Assembly: GCA_049487715.1 (NCBI GenBank)
Contig: CP150580.1
Location: forward strand, 124,001-188,000
Origin: Pycnococcus provasolii
Taxonomy: Eukaryota > Chlorophyta > Pseudoscourfieldiophyceae > Pseudoscourfieldiales
Direction: 5' to 3'
DNA: 64,000 nucleotides
Shown one piece after another: positions 38,773 to 47,593 of the stretch. A program made the position numbers and the translations under genes. Under the pieces are notes generated by a model. The model had not been told where the DNA came from. It was given only the letters and a program-made list of their open reading frames with translations, and ran no database searches. The stretch's first letter is position 1. Every line of letters starts with the position of its first letter.

Positions 38773-39490
38773 ATGGCGGCGGCGCCCTCCACCACAGGAA
38801 CCCAGTCGCGCTCACCACAGCACCCGCGCCCGCACGACTGGTCGCTCGTCTCGCAGGCCGAAGTCATGGCTCTACTCAGAAACAGAGGGTACCCCGACCC
38901 GCTCGGGAAACGACCCGCGGCGAACACAGTCAACAGCCTGCACGCGTACCTCGCGGCTAACATGGGACTCGCGCGCAGAACCAACGAAGACGGGGGATCC
39001 ATCGACGAAAGAGGAACGTGGCGTTCGGACGAAGCGTTTCCCAACGCAAAGGATGCACAACTTGCTGCGCGCAAACTGAAGGAACTCGGGTGGAGCGCGC
39101 GTGACATATGTCAGGTGCTCGACGCAAGACCAATCAGCTTAGTGGAACTGAGTTTCTGTCTCAACAAAGACAGCCCTCAAATTGAGCAGGTGCGTTCTCC
39201 TTTTCTCATTCGACTTTCAAACACAAGTGTGCACAGTGTGAACTAACGCAAAAAAAACATGCTCTGTTATTTCTTTCCACGTCGAAAAGGCGGACGCTGT
39301 GCTGGAGATATGCAAAGACCTCTTGCATGGCGAGGTAAGACGGAGGCACCGCCTTCCAAGAGTGCAAGCGCAAACTGCTCTCGAGTCCGAGTGGCAAGAA
39401 TACGCTGAGGAGTTGCCAGCAGATGACGACCTCGTGGATGCGCAGACGGGAGCCGGTGGCGAAGACGACTTTCTTGAGGATGACGATTAA
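38773..39490 (+). CDS. RNA polymerase III subunit RPC9 (C17/CRCP), two exons
   Basis: Exon 1 38773-39189 and exon 2 39290-39490 join in phase 0 through a 100-bp intron (GTGCGT...GAAAAG; a CTAAC branch-like site at 39242). The product is 205 residues. The Rpb4/RPC9 fold pattern is visible: an N-terminal helix with LVSQAEVMALLRNRG, a middle NTVNSLHAYL helix, then ELGWSARDICQVLDARPISL and VELSFCL, and across the junction ADAVLEICKDLL. This follows RPC9 (EIVREFL..L....L...E..QLLNHRPVT..E...) better than Pol II Rpb4. C17 pairs with C25 as the Pol III stalk, which recruits TFIIIB through Brf1. The acidic C-terminal tail is usual. RPC11 (59494-59985) lies in the same window. Confidence 0.78.
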
Positions 39491-39589
39491 GTCTTGGTGT
39501 TGTCGCTATTGTTGCTGTCGCCGTCGTCGCCGTCGCCGTCGTCATTTACCGTGTTCCCTTTGTAGACAAAGAAACGTTCGAATGTTCTG

Positions 39590-39926
39590 TTACTTTGGTG
39601 TCGGCTGGAGCACGCTAGGCAGAGGTGGCACGACACCGCCAAACTCACGTGACGCGTCCGTGTATGCACTGCCCACGCCCATGCCCAGTCCAAAGGACAT
39701 CGCACGTCCACGCCCTGCAGACGAACCTGAAATTGTTTCATTTTCGGTGTGAGTCTTGGCATAGATTTAAACCATTTTTTTAAAGCGCACGATACGTACG
39801 TGTAAAGATCAGTCCTAGTGCAAGACCTGCGCCTGCACCGTATACAAGACGTCGAAGCGTCAGTTCGATCGCGCGGTCCCACTGCGCGTCTGTTGCCTGA
39901 GTAGACGTGTGTTGATTTTGTTTCAT
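39590..39926 (-). CDS. MIC10: MICOS complex subunit MIC10, two exons
   Basis: Exon 1 39926-39800 and exon 2 39726-39590 (minus strand) join in phase 1 through a 73-bp intron (GTACGT...TTTCAG) to give 87 residues. Both MIC10 glycine-rich membrane segments appear only after splicing: LVYGAGAGLALGLIFTR in exon 1 and SFGLGMGVGSAYTDASREF in exon 2, separated by the short basic loop SSAGRGR. The GxGxGxG motifs drive MIC10 oligomerisation at mitochondrial cristae junctions. Length matches known MIC10 (75-100 residues). Because neither exon is long, the gene would be missed by an open-frame scan. It converges on RPC9, with stops 100 bp apart. Confidence 0.88.
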
Positions 39927-40591
39927 TCAGTTGGTGAGCATAATTTTTTATTTTTTTTTATTTGGCATATTATCGCTCGCACATCTCTCTCTCTCCCTCC
40001 CCTCCCAAATAAAAAACCAGCGCACAAACTCGTGAGCTGGGTCTACGACAACCAGATGACCACAGATAACAACCACCACGACAACCACCACGAGAACATG
40101 CGAGAACATGCGTGCCAACATGAACGACAAAAAGCCCATGACAAAAAGCGACCAAAGAACCAAAATAAAACCAAATAAACAAACAAAAGAGCCAGGTGAA
40201 AGCCAGAAGCACACAGAAGGGCACCACACCAGGTAGTACGTACGAGTTCCGGCGGGCGCGCCATGCTTGTGGAGGGGGGCATGTTTGGGAAAAACAGAAC
40301 AGGGGGTGGCGTTTGCAAAAAAGTACCCACACGCGCAGAACACCGGACCGGACGACGAGTAAACCCTAACCCTAGCTAGGACAGAAATCTAGAGAAAACC
40401 CGAACAAGGAACAGCCCTAACCCAGAAGTCAGAACCCTAACCCTAACAGCCGACCCGCTAACCCTAACCTCCCCACAACCCTAACGCTTTGTTCCTTCCT
40501 TCTCCCAGGGCCACCCCTTCTCCACCTCCCATTTTGTCCAGTCCCAACCCGCGGGGCAACTTATTTTTCACCCACCTTTCCCCCCGGTGCC
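39927..40591. other. Spacer with telomere-like repeats and A-rich tracts
   Basis: 665 bp between MIC10 (minus) and the TMEM65-like gene (plus). It carries CCCTAA units at 40364-40376 and 40434-40475 (reverse orientation, several interrupted), a short repeat ACAACCACCACGA / GAGAACATGCGAGAACATGC near 40073-40110, and an A-rich block 40120-40190. Overlapping minus frames 39948-40343 are Trp/Cys/Phe-rich with no motif and are probably not genes. Confidence 0.55.
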
Positions 40592-41755
40592 ATGGCCGGT
40601 CCCGTCACGCCTCCGAAACGTTCGTTCTTTTCTTCTCAGGCTCAGGCTCGTACTCGTGTTGGGCTTGCTCGTCGTAATCGTCGTCGTCTTCAAGTCTTCA
40701 AGTCAGGTTTTGAAATCAGGGCATCTGGTGGTGGTGGAGATTATGATAATCTTCAGGACCCCTCTCCTCTCGGGGGAGGCTCTGAGGATAAGAAGAAGCC
40801 AGCGTCATCAATGTCGTCGTCAACGGCATCCGCAGGACAGACGACGAAGCAAGTTCGGCGGCCGCACGCAGGACCGCCGCAGGTGCACTGGTCGAAACCC
40901 GCAGACAGCACTTCCGGAAGCAAGGACGAGTGCGACCCCGAAATCAAGGGACCGTACTGCGACATCGACGAGGCCGTCCGCGAAACGTACGAAACGTACG
41001 ACACGGACGGCGACGGTGTGCTGTCCATACAGGAATTTCAGGCGTACGTCGACGCGCAGGACGAGAACGCAAACGCACCCATCACTTGGAGCGACGCCAT
41101 GGGACTTGGCCTGCGAGCGAGCATACGCACCGTCGGACTAGGAGCGGTCGACACAGCCATCCTCCTGCTATGCGGCGATGCCATCGAAAGCATGCTCGCG
41201 GCGAGCATGAACCTCACCACCCTCGGTGCGGTGGGCATCGCCTCCATCGTGAGCTCTGTCGTTGGCTTGGCATTCGGGGGCTACCTCGAGATGATCATCG
41301 AAGGACGTCTGCCTCCGCTAGAGCTCTCCGTGCAGCAAATGGAACGGCCGTTGGCGCGGAACGCGGACCTGCTTGGCGCGTGTCTTGGTGTTGTGGTGGG
41401 TTGCCTCGTCGGATTCCTTCCCATCATCGCGCAGGGCAAATTCTTCCGCTCCGAAAGCGCAAGCTCCACACTGAAATCTCCGAAGGCGACACCTGTTTCG
41501 GCGACAACTCACACTCCAGCCCCAAGGGTGGTGACGACGACGACGACGACGACGGCAACTGCAGCCACATCAACTTCCGGGTACGGCTACGCGAGCTTAA
41601 GCGCGTCCGTGGCTGCAAATCCGTCCTCGTTCGCGGTAGGTTGGGCAGCAGCTTTCGCGGGTGTCGTTGCATTCTTGACGAGGTTGGCAACCTTCGTGCG
41701 CTCACCACGACGACCGCGCGCCGCCCGCGCGTCCATACTTAATGGGAGGAAGTGA
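40592..41755 (+). CDS. EF-hand plus TMEM65-like membrane protein
   Basis: 387 residues. The basic N-terminus (MAGPVTPPKRSFFSSQAQAR..., then ASGGGGDY) reads as an organelle transit peptide. At ~residue 136 there is one clear EF-hand loop (YDTDGDGVLSIQE). The membrane domain follows: GLGAVDTAILLLCGDAIES, GAVGIASIVSSVVGLAFGGYLE, then PPLELSVQQME and GACLGVVVGCLVGFLPII. This spacing is the TMEM65 pattern (FLDN.IMI..G..I, ...L.N..SD..G......E, L...Q, G...GC..GM.PL). In animals TMEM65 is a mitochondrial inner-membrane protein linked to Na+/Ca2+ exchange; the EF-hand suggests Ca2+ sensing here too. A C-terminal hydrophobic stretch (SFAVGWAAAFAGVVAFLT) adds one more helix. Confidence 0.8.
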   Translation: MAGPVTPPKRSFFSSQAQARTRVGLARRNRRRLQVFKSGFEIRASGGGGDYDNLQDPSPLGGGSEDKKKPASSMSSSTASAGQTTKQVRRPHAGPPQVHWSKPADSTSGSKDECDPEIKGPYCDIDEAVRETYETYDTDGDGVLSIQEFQAYVDAQDENANAPITWSDAMGLGLRASIRTVGLGAVDTAILLLCGDAIESMLAASMNLTTLGAVGIASIVSSVVGLAFGGYLEMIIEGRLPPLELSVQQMERPLARNADLLGACLGVVVGCLVGFLPIIAQGKFFRSESASSTLKSPKATPVSATTHTPAPRVVTTTTTTTATAATSTSGYGYASLSASVAANPSSFAVGWAAAFAGVVAFLTRLATFVRSPRRPRAARASILNGRK

Positions 41756-41820
41756 AAAGACAGGATGGAGAGACAATAACCGCCAATTTTCATTATGTTA
41801 CATACTCTTATTTGCATGTT

Positions 41821-42057
41821 TTATTTTTTCGCGTTGGATCCTGCGAGCGTGTACGCCCCTCCCGCCGCGGCGGCGACTGTCGCGAAAGCCGCCTTGACCA
41901 TTCCTCCAGCCTTGGCTCCGACAGCGGCCGCCGCGGCCCCCGCACCCGCCCCTGCCGCCGCCGCGGTTTTCGCGACTGACGCACCTTTGGTTCCGAGCGC
42001 GACGACGCCGACTGCGCCTGCTCGCGCGACCGTCGCCGCGTCCACAGGCTTTCCCAT
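41821..42057 (-). CDS. Small Ala/Gly-rich hydrophobic protein, function unknown
   Basis: 78 residues from MGKPVDAATVARAG. Composition is extreme (Ala, Gly, Val), with TKGASVAKTAAAAGAGAG then AAAAAVGAKAGGMVKAAFAT. It could be a pair of small membrane helices. The frame extends 42 residues further upstream, but that stretch looks untranslated. No family recognised. GC-rich low complexity could also be chance, hence low confidence. Confidence 0.45.
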   Translation of the reverse strand: MGKPVDAATVARAGAVGVVALGTKGASVAKTAAAAGAGAGAAAAAVGAKAGGMVKAAFATVAAAAGGAYTLAGSNAKK

Positions 42058-42369
42058 AGAGTAAAATCTGCTGCTATGACGAGGAGGAGAACGAGCCGCG
42101 AAAATAATGAACGCGTCAGGCCGGATGAAGTTTGAAAACGGGAGGGGAGGGGAGGGGATCCGGAAAGGCGGAACCAAAACCAAAGACGACGATGGACGAC
42201 AGAGAGAAGACGCGCAGATTAGGGGTTAGAAGATTAGGGGTTAGCAGTTTAGGGGTTAGCAGTTTAGGGTTTAGCGTTACGGGTGCTTGCCGTTGGCCGT
42301 TGGGCCGATGGGGCTGGAGACTGGGAGAGATGAACGTCATCTTATTGTCTGTCATCGGTTCATTGTCCC
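42058..42369. other. Spacer with degenerate telomere-like repeats
   Basis: 312 bp holding GGGAGGGGAGGGGAGGGGATCCGG at 42141-42163 (including a GGATCC) and, at 42219-42275, TTAGGGGTTAGAAG / TTAGGGGTTAGCAG / TTTAGGGG units, an imperfect 14-bp tandem derived from TTAGGG. No gene. Confidence 0.6.
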
Positions 42370-43839
42370 ATGCGCCTTACTGCGACTACTCTCTCCTCCA
42401 GGTCACCCTCACACGTCTTCGGCTTCGCACAGTGTCGCCAACGCCAACGCAGCCACAGTCAAAGCCACAGTCAAACAGCTTTAGCCTACAGTGTCCCTGC
42501 CTCAGAAGAAGCTCGTTCTGCTCCACTTGTAGTGTGCTACGCCTCTCACTCTTACTCGCGACGAATCCATCCGTCACGACGGTTATATAGATATTCTCGT
42601 ATCGTTCGATCCGGGAGGAGGGTAGTCATGGCCTCCTCTGCGGTTCCCCCCTCCGTGCGCATACAGGCGGCGGACGACCCTATCATCGTCACCATGCGAC
42701 GACTCCTGCAGGCGCGTGAAGACGGCGACGTCGTATCGCTCGCACAGGGCGTCGTGTCGTGGGCGCCGCCCGAGTGCGCGCTCGTCGCGGCGGAACAGAA
42801 CGTGCGCGCATCTTTCGCGTCATCGTACGGAAACGACGACGGCGACGAAGAGCTGCGAGAGGCAATCAGAAAGAAACTCGACGAGAGAAATCAACTGCCG
42901 TACGATGACACATATGTTATGGTCACGGCGGGAGCAAACCAGGCATTCTTCAACTGTGCCGTCGCACTCGCAGACTCGCAGAGCAAGGCGGTTCTCTTCG
43001 CGCCGTACTACTTCAACCACCTCATGGCGCTGCAAATGACTGGCGTGGAAACCGTCATCGGACCGAGCCGTCTCGACGACGGGTCGGGAGCGCCGGACGT
43101 TCAGTGGCTCGCGGACACGTTCAAAAACCACGACGACGTGCGCATGGTCGTGCTGTGCAACCCGTGCAATCCTACGGGCGTCGTGTACGACTTCGACACT
43201 CTGCAGGCTGTTAGCAACCTGTGCAAGGAGAATGGAGCGTGGCTTGTCGTCGACAACACGTACGAAGACTTTCTGTACGCCGACGGCGCGTTCGAGGCGG
43301 GGCACAAGTGCCTTGCTGATCAGCACGTCGTCAACATATTTTCCATGAGCAAGGGATACGGCATGATGGGCTGGCGTGTTGGGTACATCGCCGCGAGTAT
43401 GAAGGATGGCGGCGCGCTATCCGAAGAGTTGCTGAAGGTGCAGGATACGTGCCCCATCTGTGCCAACAGGCTCGCGCAGCGTGCGGCGCTCGCAGCGCTC
43501 ACGGACAAGTCGGCGGGCCCGTCGTGGGTTCGTTCGAACGTTGAGGAGGTCACGCGTCCGAACCAGCAGAAGGTGCTTGCGGCTGTTCGTGCGGGAGGTG
43601 CGCCAAACGTCGTGGGCGGCGCTGGCGCGATTTACCTCATGGTCAACATTCCAGGAAGCCAGGACGACATGGAATTTGTCAAGTTCATGATAAAGGAATA
43701 CGGCGTGGCTGTGATACCCGGCGTCGCGCATGGCATGCCAGGCTGGATCAGGGTCGCGTACGCGAACGTCGACGCGGACATATGCGACGAAGCTTGCCGT
43801 CGTCTTGAGGCGGGCATGAAGGCGTGGGCAGCGTTGTAG
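42370..43839 (+). CDS. Class I/II PLP-dependent aminotransferase
   Basis: 489 residues if the first ATG is used; a compact enzyme of 403 residues starts at ATG 42628 (MASSAVPPSV). Catalytic features are clear: the substrate Arg/Asn segment NPCNPTGVVYDFDT, the Asp-x-x-Tyr binding PLP nitrogen (VVDNTYEDFLY), and the Schiff-base lysine in FSMSKGYGMMGWRVGY. Overall order is that of fold-type I aspartate/aromatic or kynurenine-type aminotransferases; the exact substrate is not readable. The 86-residue extension is Ser/Arg/His-rich and could be a transit peptide, or 5' leader. An AG-ended pyrimidine tract (CTCTCCTCCAG at 42391-42401) leaves open an intron. Confidence 0.88.
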   Translation: MRLTATTLSSRSPSHVFGFAQCRQRQRSHSQSHSQTALAYSVPASEEARSAPLVVCYASHSYSRRIHPSRRLYRYSRIVRSGRRVVMASSAVPPSVRIQAADDPIIVTMRRLLQAREDGDVVSLAQGVVSWAPPECALVAAEQNVRASFASSYGNDDGDEELREAIRKKLDERNQLPYDDTYVMVTAGANQAFFNCAVALADSQSKAVLFAPYYFNHLMALQMTGVETVIGPSRLDDGSGAPDVQWLADTFKNHDDVRMVVLCNPCNPTGVVYDFDTLQAVSNLCKENGAWLVVDNTYEDFLYADGAFEAGHKCLADQHVVNIFSMSKGYGMMGWRVGYIAASMKDGGALSEELLKVQDTCPICANRLAQRAALAALTDKSAGPSWVRSNVEEVTRPNQQKVLAAVRAGGAPNVVGGAGAIYLMVNIPGSQDDMEFVKFMIKEYGVAVIPGVAHGMPGWIRVAYANVDADICDEACRRLEAGMKAWAAL

Positions 43840-43888
43840 ACATGTAAACAACTGTGCCATTGGAAAATTGAAACAAACTTTACAAGCG

Positions 43889-44578
43889 CTACTTGCCAGC
43901 ACGCCCGCGCGTCAGCATGCGTGTCAATGCGGGTGTCGTTGCCAGCACAAATGGAAAACGTACCACCTCCAACGCTTCGTTCAGGGCGATTGCAGCGGCG
44001 ACGTTTCCTGCAGCTGGTGGAAGTCCAAGCTGGTGCAGGTTGATTTTTCCCGACGTCGCACGCTCAAGTGCGCCGATGAGATCAACCTCGAACACCTCGA
44101 GTGTCCCGTATAGTGCAGCGCCAGTTATCACCCACATACCCGTCCAGTAGATCATGAACACGGGACCATGCTTCTGCAAACTGCCGAGCACGCCCACGCC
44201 GCGACTAGGCGTTGTGGATGACTGCTGTGCCTCCAACTTGCCTTGCAGTTCTTCGACTTTCGTTTCCAGCTCAGCGATGCGCTTCTGCAGTTGACTAGGG
44301 CTTTGACTCGCGTTTGGTTTTGGCGTATTTACGGCCGACGCCGCAAACGACTGTGAAGGCTGTGTCATCATTCTTCTCACCCAGGACTCCCCAGGAGCCG
44401 TCGAACTCAGCGACGGCGGCGGCGCCAACGTCGTCGAGTTGAGCGAACGTAACACCACGCGCGAAGTGACTTGAGCACAAGTCTTCGAGGCACTGGCTTG
44501 AACAGGAATGGCGACAGGGACAGTACTTGCGCCTGCGCATGAGCGCGCTGCCAGCCGACGGAGCAGCAGCATCGCCAT
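43889..44578 (-). CDS. FAM210/DUF1279 mitochondrial membrane protein
   Basis: 229 residues from MAMLLLRRLAARSC; the frame is open upstream. The N-terminus is an Arg/Ser/Ala-rich mitochondrial presequence, followed by a predicted coiled coil (LQKRIAELETKVEELQGKLE). The DUF1279 domain runs over the last ~100 residues: LQKHGPVFMIYWTGMWVITG, then GLPPAAGNVAAAIALNEALE and VRFPFVLATTPALTRML. FAM210A and FAM210B, the animal members, are inner-membrane proteins that affect mitochondrial translation or haem metabolism; no reaction is known. It converges on the aminotransferase gene with only 49 bp between stops. Confidence 0.84.
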   Translation of the reverse strand: MAMLLLRRLAARSCAGASTVPVAIPVQASASKTCAQVTSRVVLRSLNSTTLAPPPSLSSTAPGESWVRRMMTQPSQSFAASAVNTPKPNASQSPSQLQKRIAELETKVEELQGKLEAQQSSTTPSRGVGVLGSLQKHGPVFMIYWTGMWVITGAALYGTLEVFEVDLIGALERATSGKINLHQLGLPPAAGNVAAAIALNEALEVVRFPFVLATTPALTRMLTRGRAGK

Positions 44579-45039
44579 TGCCGGAATGTCTGGTCCTGTG
44601 GTGAGTGCTGGGAAAGCGGAGGAGGAGGATTTCCCTGACGGCGGAAAGGAACCCCGCGAATTCAAACCTCCGAAATGGTCGGGGATTTTAAGCCCGACCC
44701 CCCGTCCAAAAACTGGAAAAAAACCTCTTGAGTTCTTCTAAACCCGAATAATCCCCGAGCAAAACGGCAAAAAACGTCTTGACTTAAAGGTGGGAGGTCT
44801 CGACTTATCACTTAAGGCTACGTCACGCACTTCTTGGCAGTCGTCGTGGTGACGGTGCAGTTTCGGTTACTCGCAGTTCGAAATGCCACATTATTAACTC
44901 ACTCGCGCACTTCAAGTTGGATCCGGGACACCTCGTTGGTCTCACGGATCCATCCGGGTCTCCTGTGGATTTCATTAAGTCACGGAGTCGTCAGCATGTG
45001 TGGCTCATGTTGTTACACACCAAAAGTTATCATACAACA
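44579..45039. other. Spacer between FAM210 and hydrolase genes
   Basis: 461 bp. GGATCC sites at 44919 and 44946. It has a TCTTGACTTAAAGG / TCTCGACTTATCAC pair near 44778-44808. Short frames on both strands have no motifs. Confidence 0.45.
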
Positions 45040-46269
45040 TCAATCAGTCTTCTTATTCGCGGAAGCACTTAACGACGACGACGATGAGCACCACATAAGC
45101 GCGTCGGATAGCAAGGCGCTGAATTGCGTGTAGAGCTCCTCAACGCCCGTGGGATGGCGAAGCAACATATGATTAGCGCCGGGAACGCGAATGACGCGCA
45201 AGCGCGATGAGCATTCCTCGTAGACACCACTCTGAAGCTGCGCAATCCATGTCTCGGCGCACTGCACGGGGGTGTGATCGTCGTCGGCGCCGGACAGGAA
45301 GTAGATGTGCGGTTGGTGTGGACGCAGGCGCTCGCCATGCACGTACGGGCACGTCGAGGCGTAGAGGCGATCCCCTTCCGTGAACGGAACGTCGAGGCCT
45401 TTGTTGACGCTGGGCTTGCCGCCTGGTCGAAGCCAGTTGGGTGTGGCTGATACTGCAAGAACGTGCGTGACGCGCTCGTCGAGTGTCGCGGCAGTCACGA
45501 AGGCATCGCCACCAACAGAAAAACCGATACAAATCACGGGCACGCGTTTGCCTTCACCACCGTCACGCTTGAGCGCCGTCTCCGGGTACGTTGCCGCGAC
45601 CCAGTCGAGTACGTGACTGACGTCTTTCGCACTCTGCAAAATGGCGTTCCAGAATGCGTCCTTGCGGTTTGAGTGGAAGTCGACGTGCTCCGACACATCC
45701 GTCCGTCTGCTTCCGACATGTGGGTGGTCCCACCCGACGACGAGCAAGTCGCCCTGTTCTTGCACCGTATTGCGTTTGGTGGTACCGTGCAAATATCTGA
45801 CGCTTTGTATGGCGAGTGCTGTTGCGTGTGTGAAGATGCGCTCCTTCGCGCCGAGTGCGGGAAGCACACACATGACGGCGCGTATATCCTTGCTTTGCGC
45901 ATCCGCTCGTCGTGTCCAGGAGTCCTTGGGTTTGCATATGCTTACGCGTGCCGTGAGCAGTTCCTGCACGCCGTCGTTCTTAAGTGTTTGCGTCCTTTCC
46001 TTGGCGTCTCTGCCGTCCGGTCCTAGTCCGTCGCTGTCGTCGAGGTTCGCCTTTCGTTTCGCCGATCTGATAAGTCGCGGTAGTTGCGAAGCTTCGACGA
46101 GAGTTCGGATCAGTTTCGGCACGTACATGAAGGCGTGTACGACGACGTATATCATGAGGCCAAGCCCGCACGAGAACACAGATGCCCTTAAGAAGGCGTG
46201 CCATAGCCGGCCTGCGAGTTGCACGGCGTCGACGACATCCCCGCTGCCGCCGGTGTGGGACATCGTCAT
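45040..46269 (-). CDS. Membrane-anchored alpha/beta hydrolase
   Basis: 409 residues from MTMSHTGGSG; the first ~35 codons of the longer frame look like leader. A hydrophobic segment near the N-terminus (GLGLMIYVVVHAFMYVPKLI) should anchor it. The hydrolase fold is supported by a nucleophile elbow ICIGFSVGGD (GxSxG), an acid region YFLSGADDDHTP and a catalytic-His candidate in VPGANHMLLRHP, in the right order and spacing. HSNRKDAFWNAI is unusual. The closest families are prolyl-oligopeptidase/dienelactone-hydrolase-like serine hydrolases; substrate unknown. Upstream lies the 200-bp foldback element. Confidence 0.78.
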   Translation of the reverse strand: MTMSHTGGSGDVVDAVQLAGRLWHAFLRASVFSCGLGLMIYVVVHAFMYVPKLIRTLVEASQLPRLIRSAKRKANLDDSDGLGPDGRDAKERTQTLKNDGVQELLTARVSICKPKDSWTRRADAQSKDIRAVMCVLPALGAKERIFTHATALAIQSVRYLHGTTKRNTVQEQGDLLVVGWDHPHVGSRRTDVSEHVDFHSNRKDAFWNAILQSAKDVSHVLDWVAATYPETALKRDGGEGKRVPVICIGFSVGGDAFVTAATLDERVTHVLAVSATPNWLRPGGKPSVNKGLDVPFTEGDRLYASTCPYVHGERLRPHQPHIYFLSGADDDHTPVQCAETWIAQLQSGVYEECSSRLRVIRVPGANHMLLRHPTGVEELYTQFSALLSDALMWCSSSSSLSASANKKTD

Positions 46270-46484
46270 GCAAGGGGGAGGGGAGAGACACAGCCGGTTT
46301 GGAATGGAGAAATGGCTTTCTCCGCTCTTGTTTCTTGTTTCATCAAGGGGGCCCCCGTGCAAGCACACGAAGACTCCCTCGCACGGTCAGGTCAACCCTT
46401 CCTCTCGGTCAACCCTCTCGAGGCGTTCACGGAGAGATCGAGACATTCCGCGAAACCTGACAGAAAATTTCCGTTTGGGATGGT

Positions 46485-46684
46485 GGCGAAAAGTTTAGAA
46501 AGTTTTTGAAAGTTTGTCGTAAATGGTGAAAAAAAAGTTTTTGAGGATCCACTAGAGGGAAGGCCGGAGGGGGAACGGAAATCCCACCTGGTGATTCCAA
46601 TTGGTCCTAGAGTGGATCCTCAAAAACTTTTTTTTCTCGACCATTTTTCGACCAACTTTTCAACTTTCTGACTTTTTTCGCCGC
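46485..46684. mobile_element. ~200-bp foldback / MITE-like element
   Basis: Left arm 46485-46554 (GGCGAAAAGTTTAGAAAG...AAAAAGTTTTTGAGGATCC) is imperfectly matched by the reverse complement of the right arm ending at 46684. The inner ~28 bp match almost exactly (GAAAAAAAAGTTTTTGAGGATCCACT). A ~55-bp spacer (GGCCGGAGGGGGAACGG...) separates the arms. No open frame is inside. Size and structure fit a miniature inverted-repeat element or palindromic promoter insertion. Confidence 0.75.
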
Positions 46685-47593
46685 CTCGCGCCGACCTTTT
46701 TGTGCTGGTTTCGGTGTCATACCATAGTACTACAGGTCTCCAAGGCGAGAGACGTGTACATAAGGTTAGTTCTATTTTCATCAGTGAAGTTTTACTTTTT
46801 CACGTTCAAGTAACTTATGGTGGTTATGTTCTCCCGACTTAGGGATGCTCCCGGGTTAGGGTTAGGGTTAGGGTTAGGGTTAAGGGCCCCGTTATGGTTG
46901 GGGATCCACGAGGAATTGGTTTGGTTTGGTCGGGTCTCGGGAAGGCTTCGGCCTCCCCATCTCATTCAGACTTCAGAAATCCCACTATTCCGCTTGGTTG
47001 GAACCTCCGGCTGTCCGGTCTCGGTTTCTTGGACTGTGCCCTCGTCAGTCGTAAATGGGGGAGTGCGGAGTCCAGGGAGTCGAGGGAGGCTCGGACTGTG
47101 CAGTGTGCCCGTAAAATTAGTATCGGACTATCGTATGCACGAACCTGATTAGGCGAGAGTGCGAGACGTGTGATTCGCGTGGTTCCCCCCTTCTTCATCC
47201 CCTCCTTAGAGTTAGACTATTGTTGACGCCTCGAGCCCATTTCTTCTCGTTGACGACAAGACAACGGCCTCCTTGACTTCTCCTGCGCTCGGCTGACCAG
47301 TGACGAGGGACGAGGGACGACTCCTTCCTCGACTGTCAACTGTCGTAAAGGTCCTGCTGAGCACGACCCCCTCTCCTCTCCTCTCCTCTCCTTCCCTTCC
47401 CTTCCCTTCCCTTTCCGCCTGCTCCTCAGGTTACTACGACCGCAACGCAACGCCTCGAGGGTCCAGGGACGGTCCGGTCCGGTCCGGTCCGGGACGTTGA
47501 CGACAGTACTACAGTAGTCCCCCTCAGTCCTCACGCGACGCTTCGTAGTTGACTGACCACGGGCCGTCCCCCTCGTTCCCCTCCTTTCAAGCC
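46685..47593. other. Spacer upstream of NEK-like kinase with telomeric and low-complexity repeats
   Basis: TTAGGG array at 46853-46883 (five units), GGATCC at 46902, CTCTC and CTTCC microsatellites at 47371-47415, and a CGGTC tandem at 47472-47491. Overlapping frames (46817-47152, 47217-47699) are low complexity and show no domain. Confidence 0.6.

Noticed and set aside
39948-40343. 131-codon minus frame rich in Trp, Cys and Phe
   Set aside because: Overlapping frames in three phases, low-complexity A/T-rich DNA, no motif.
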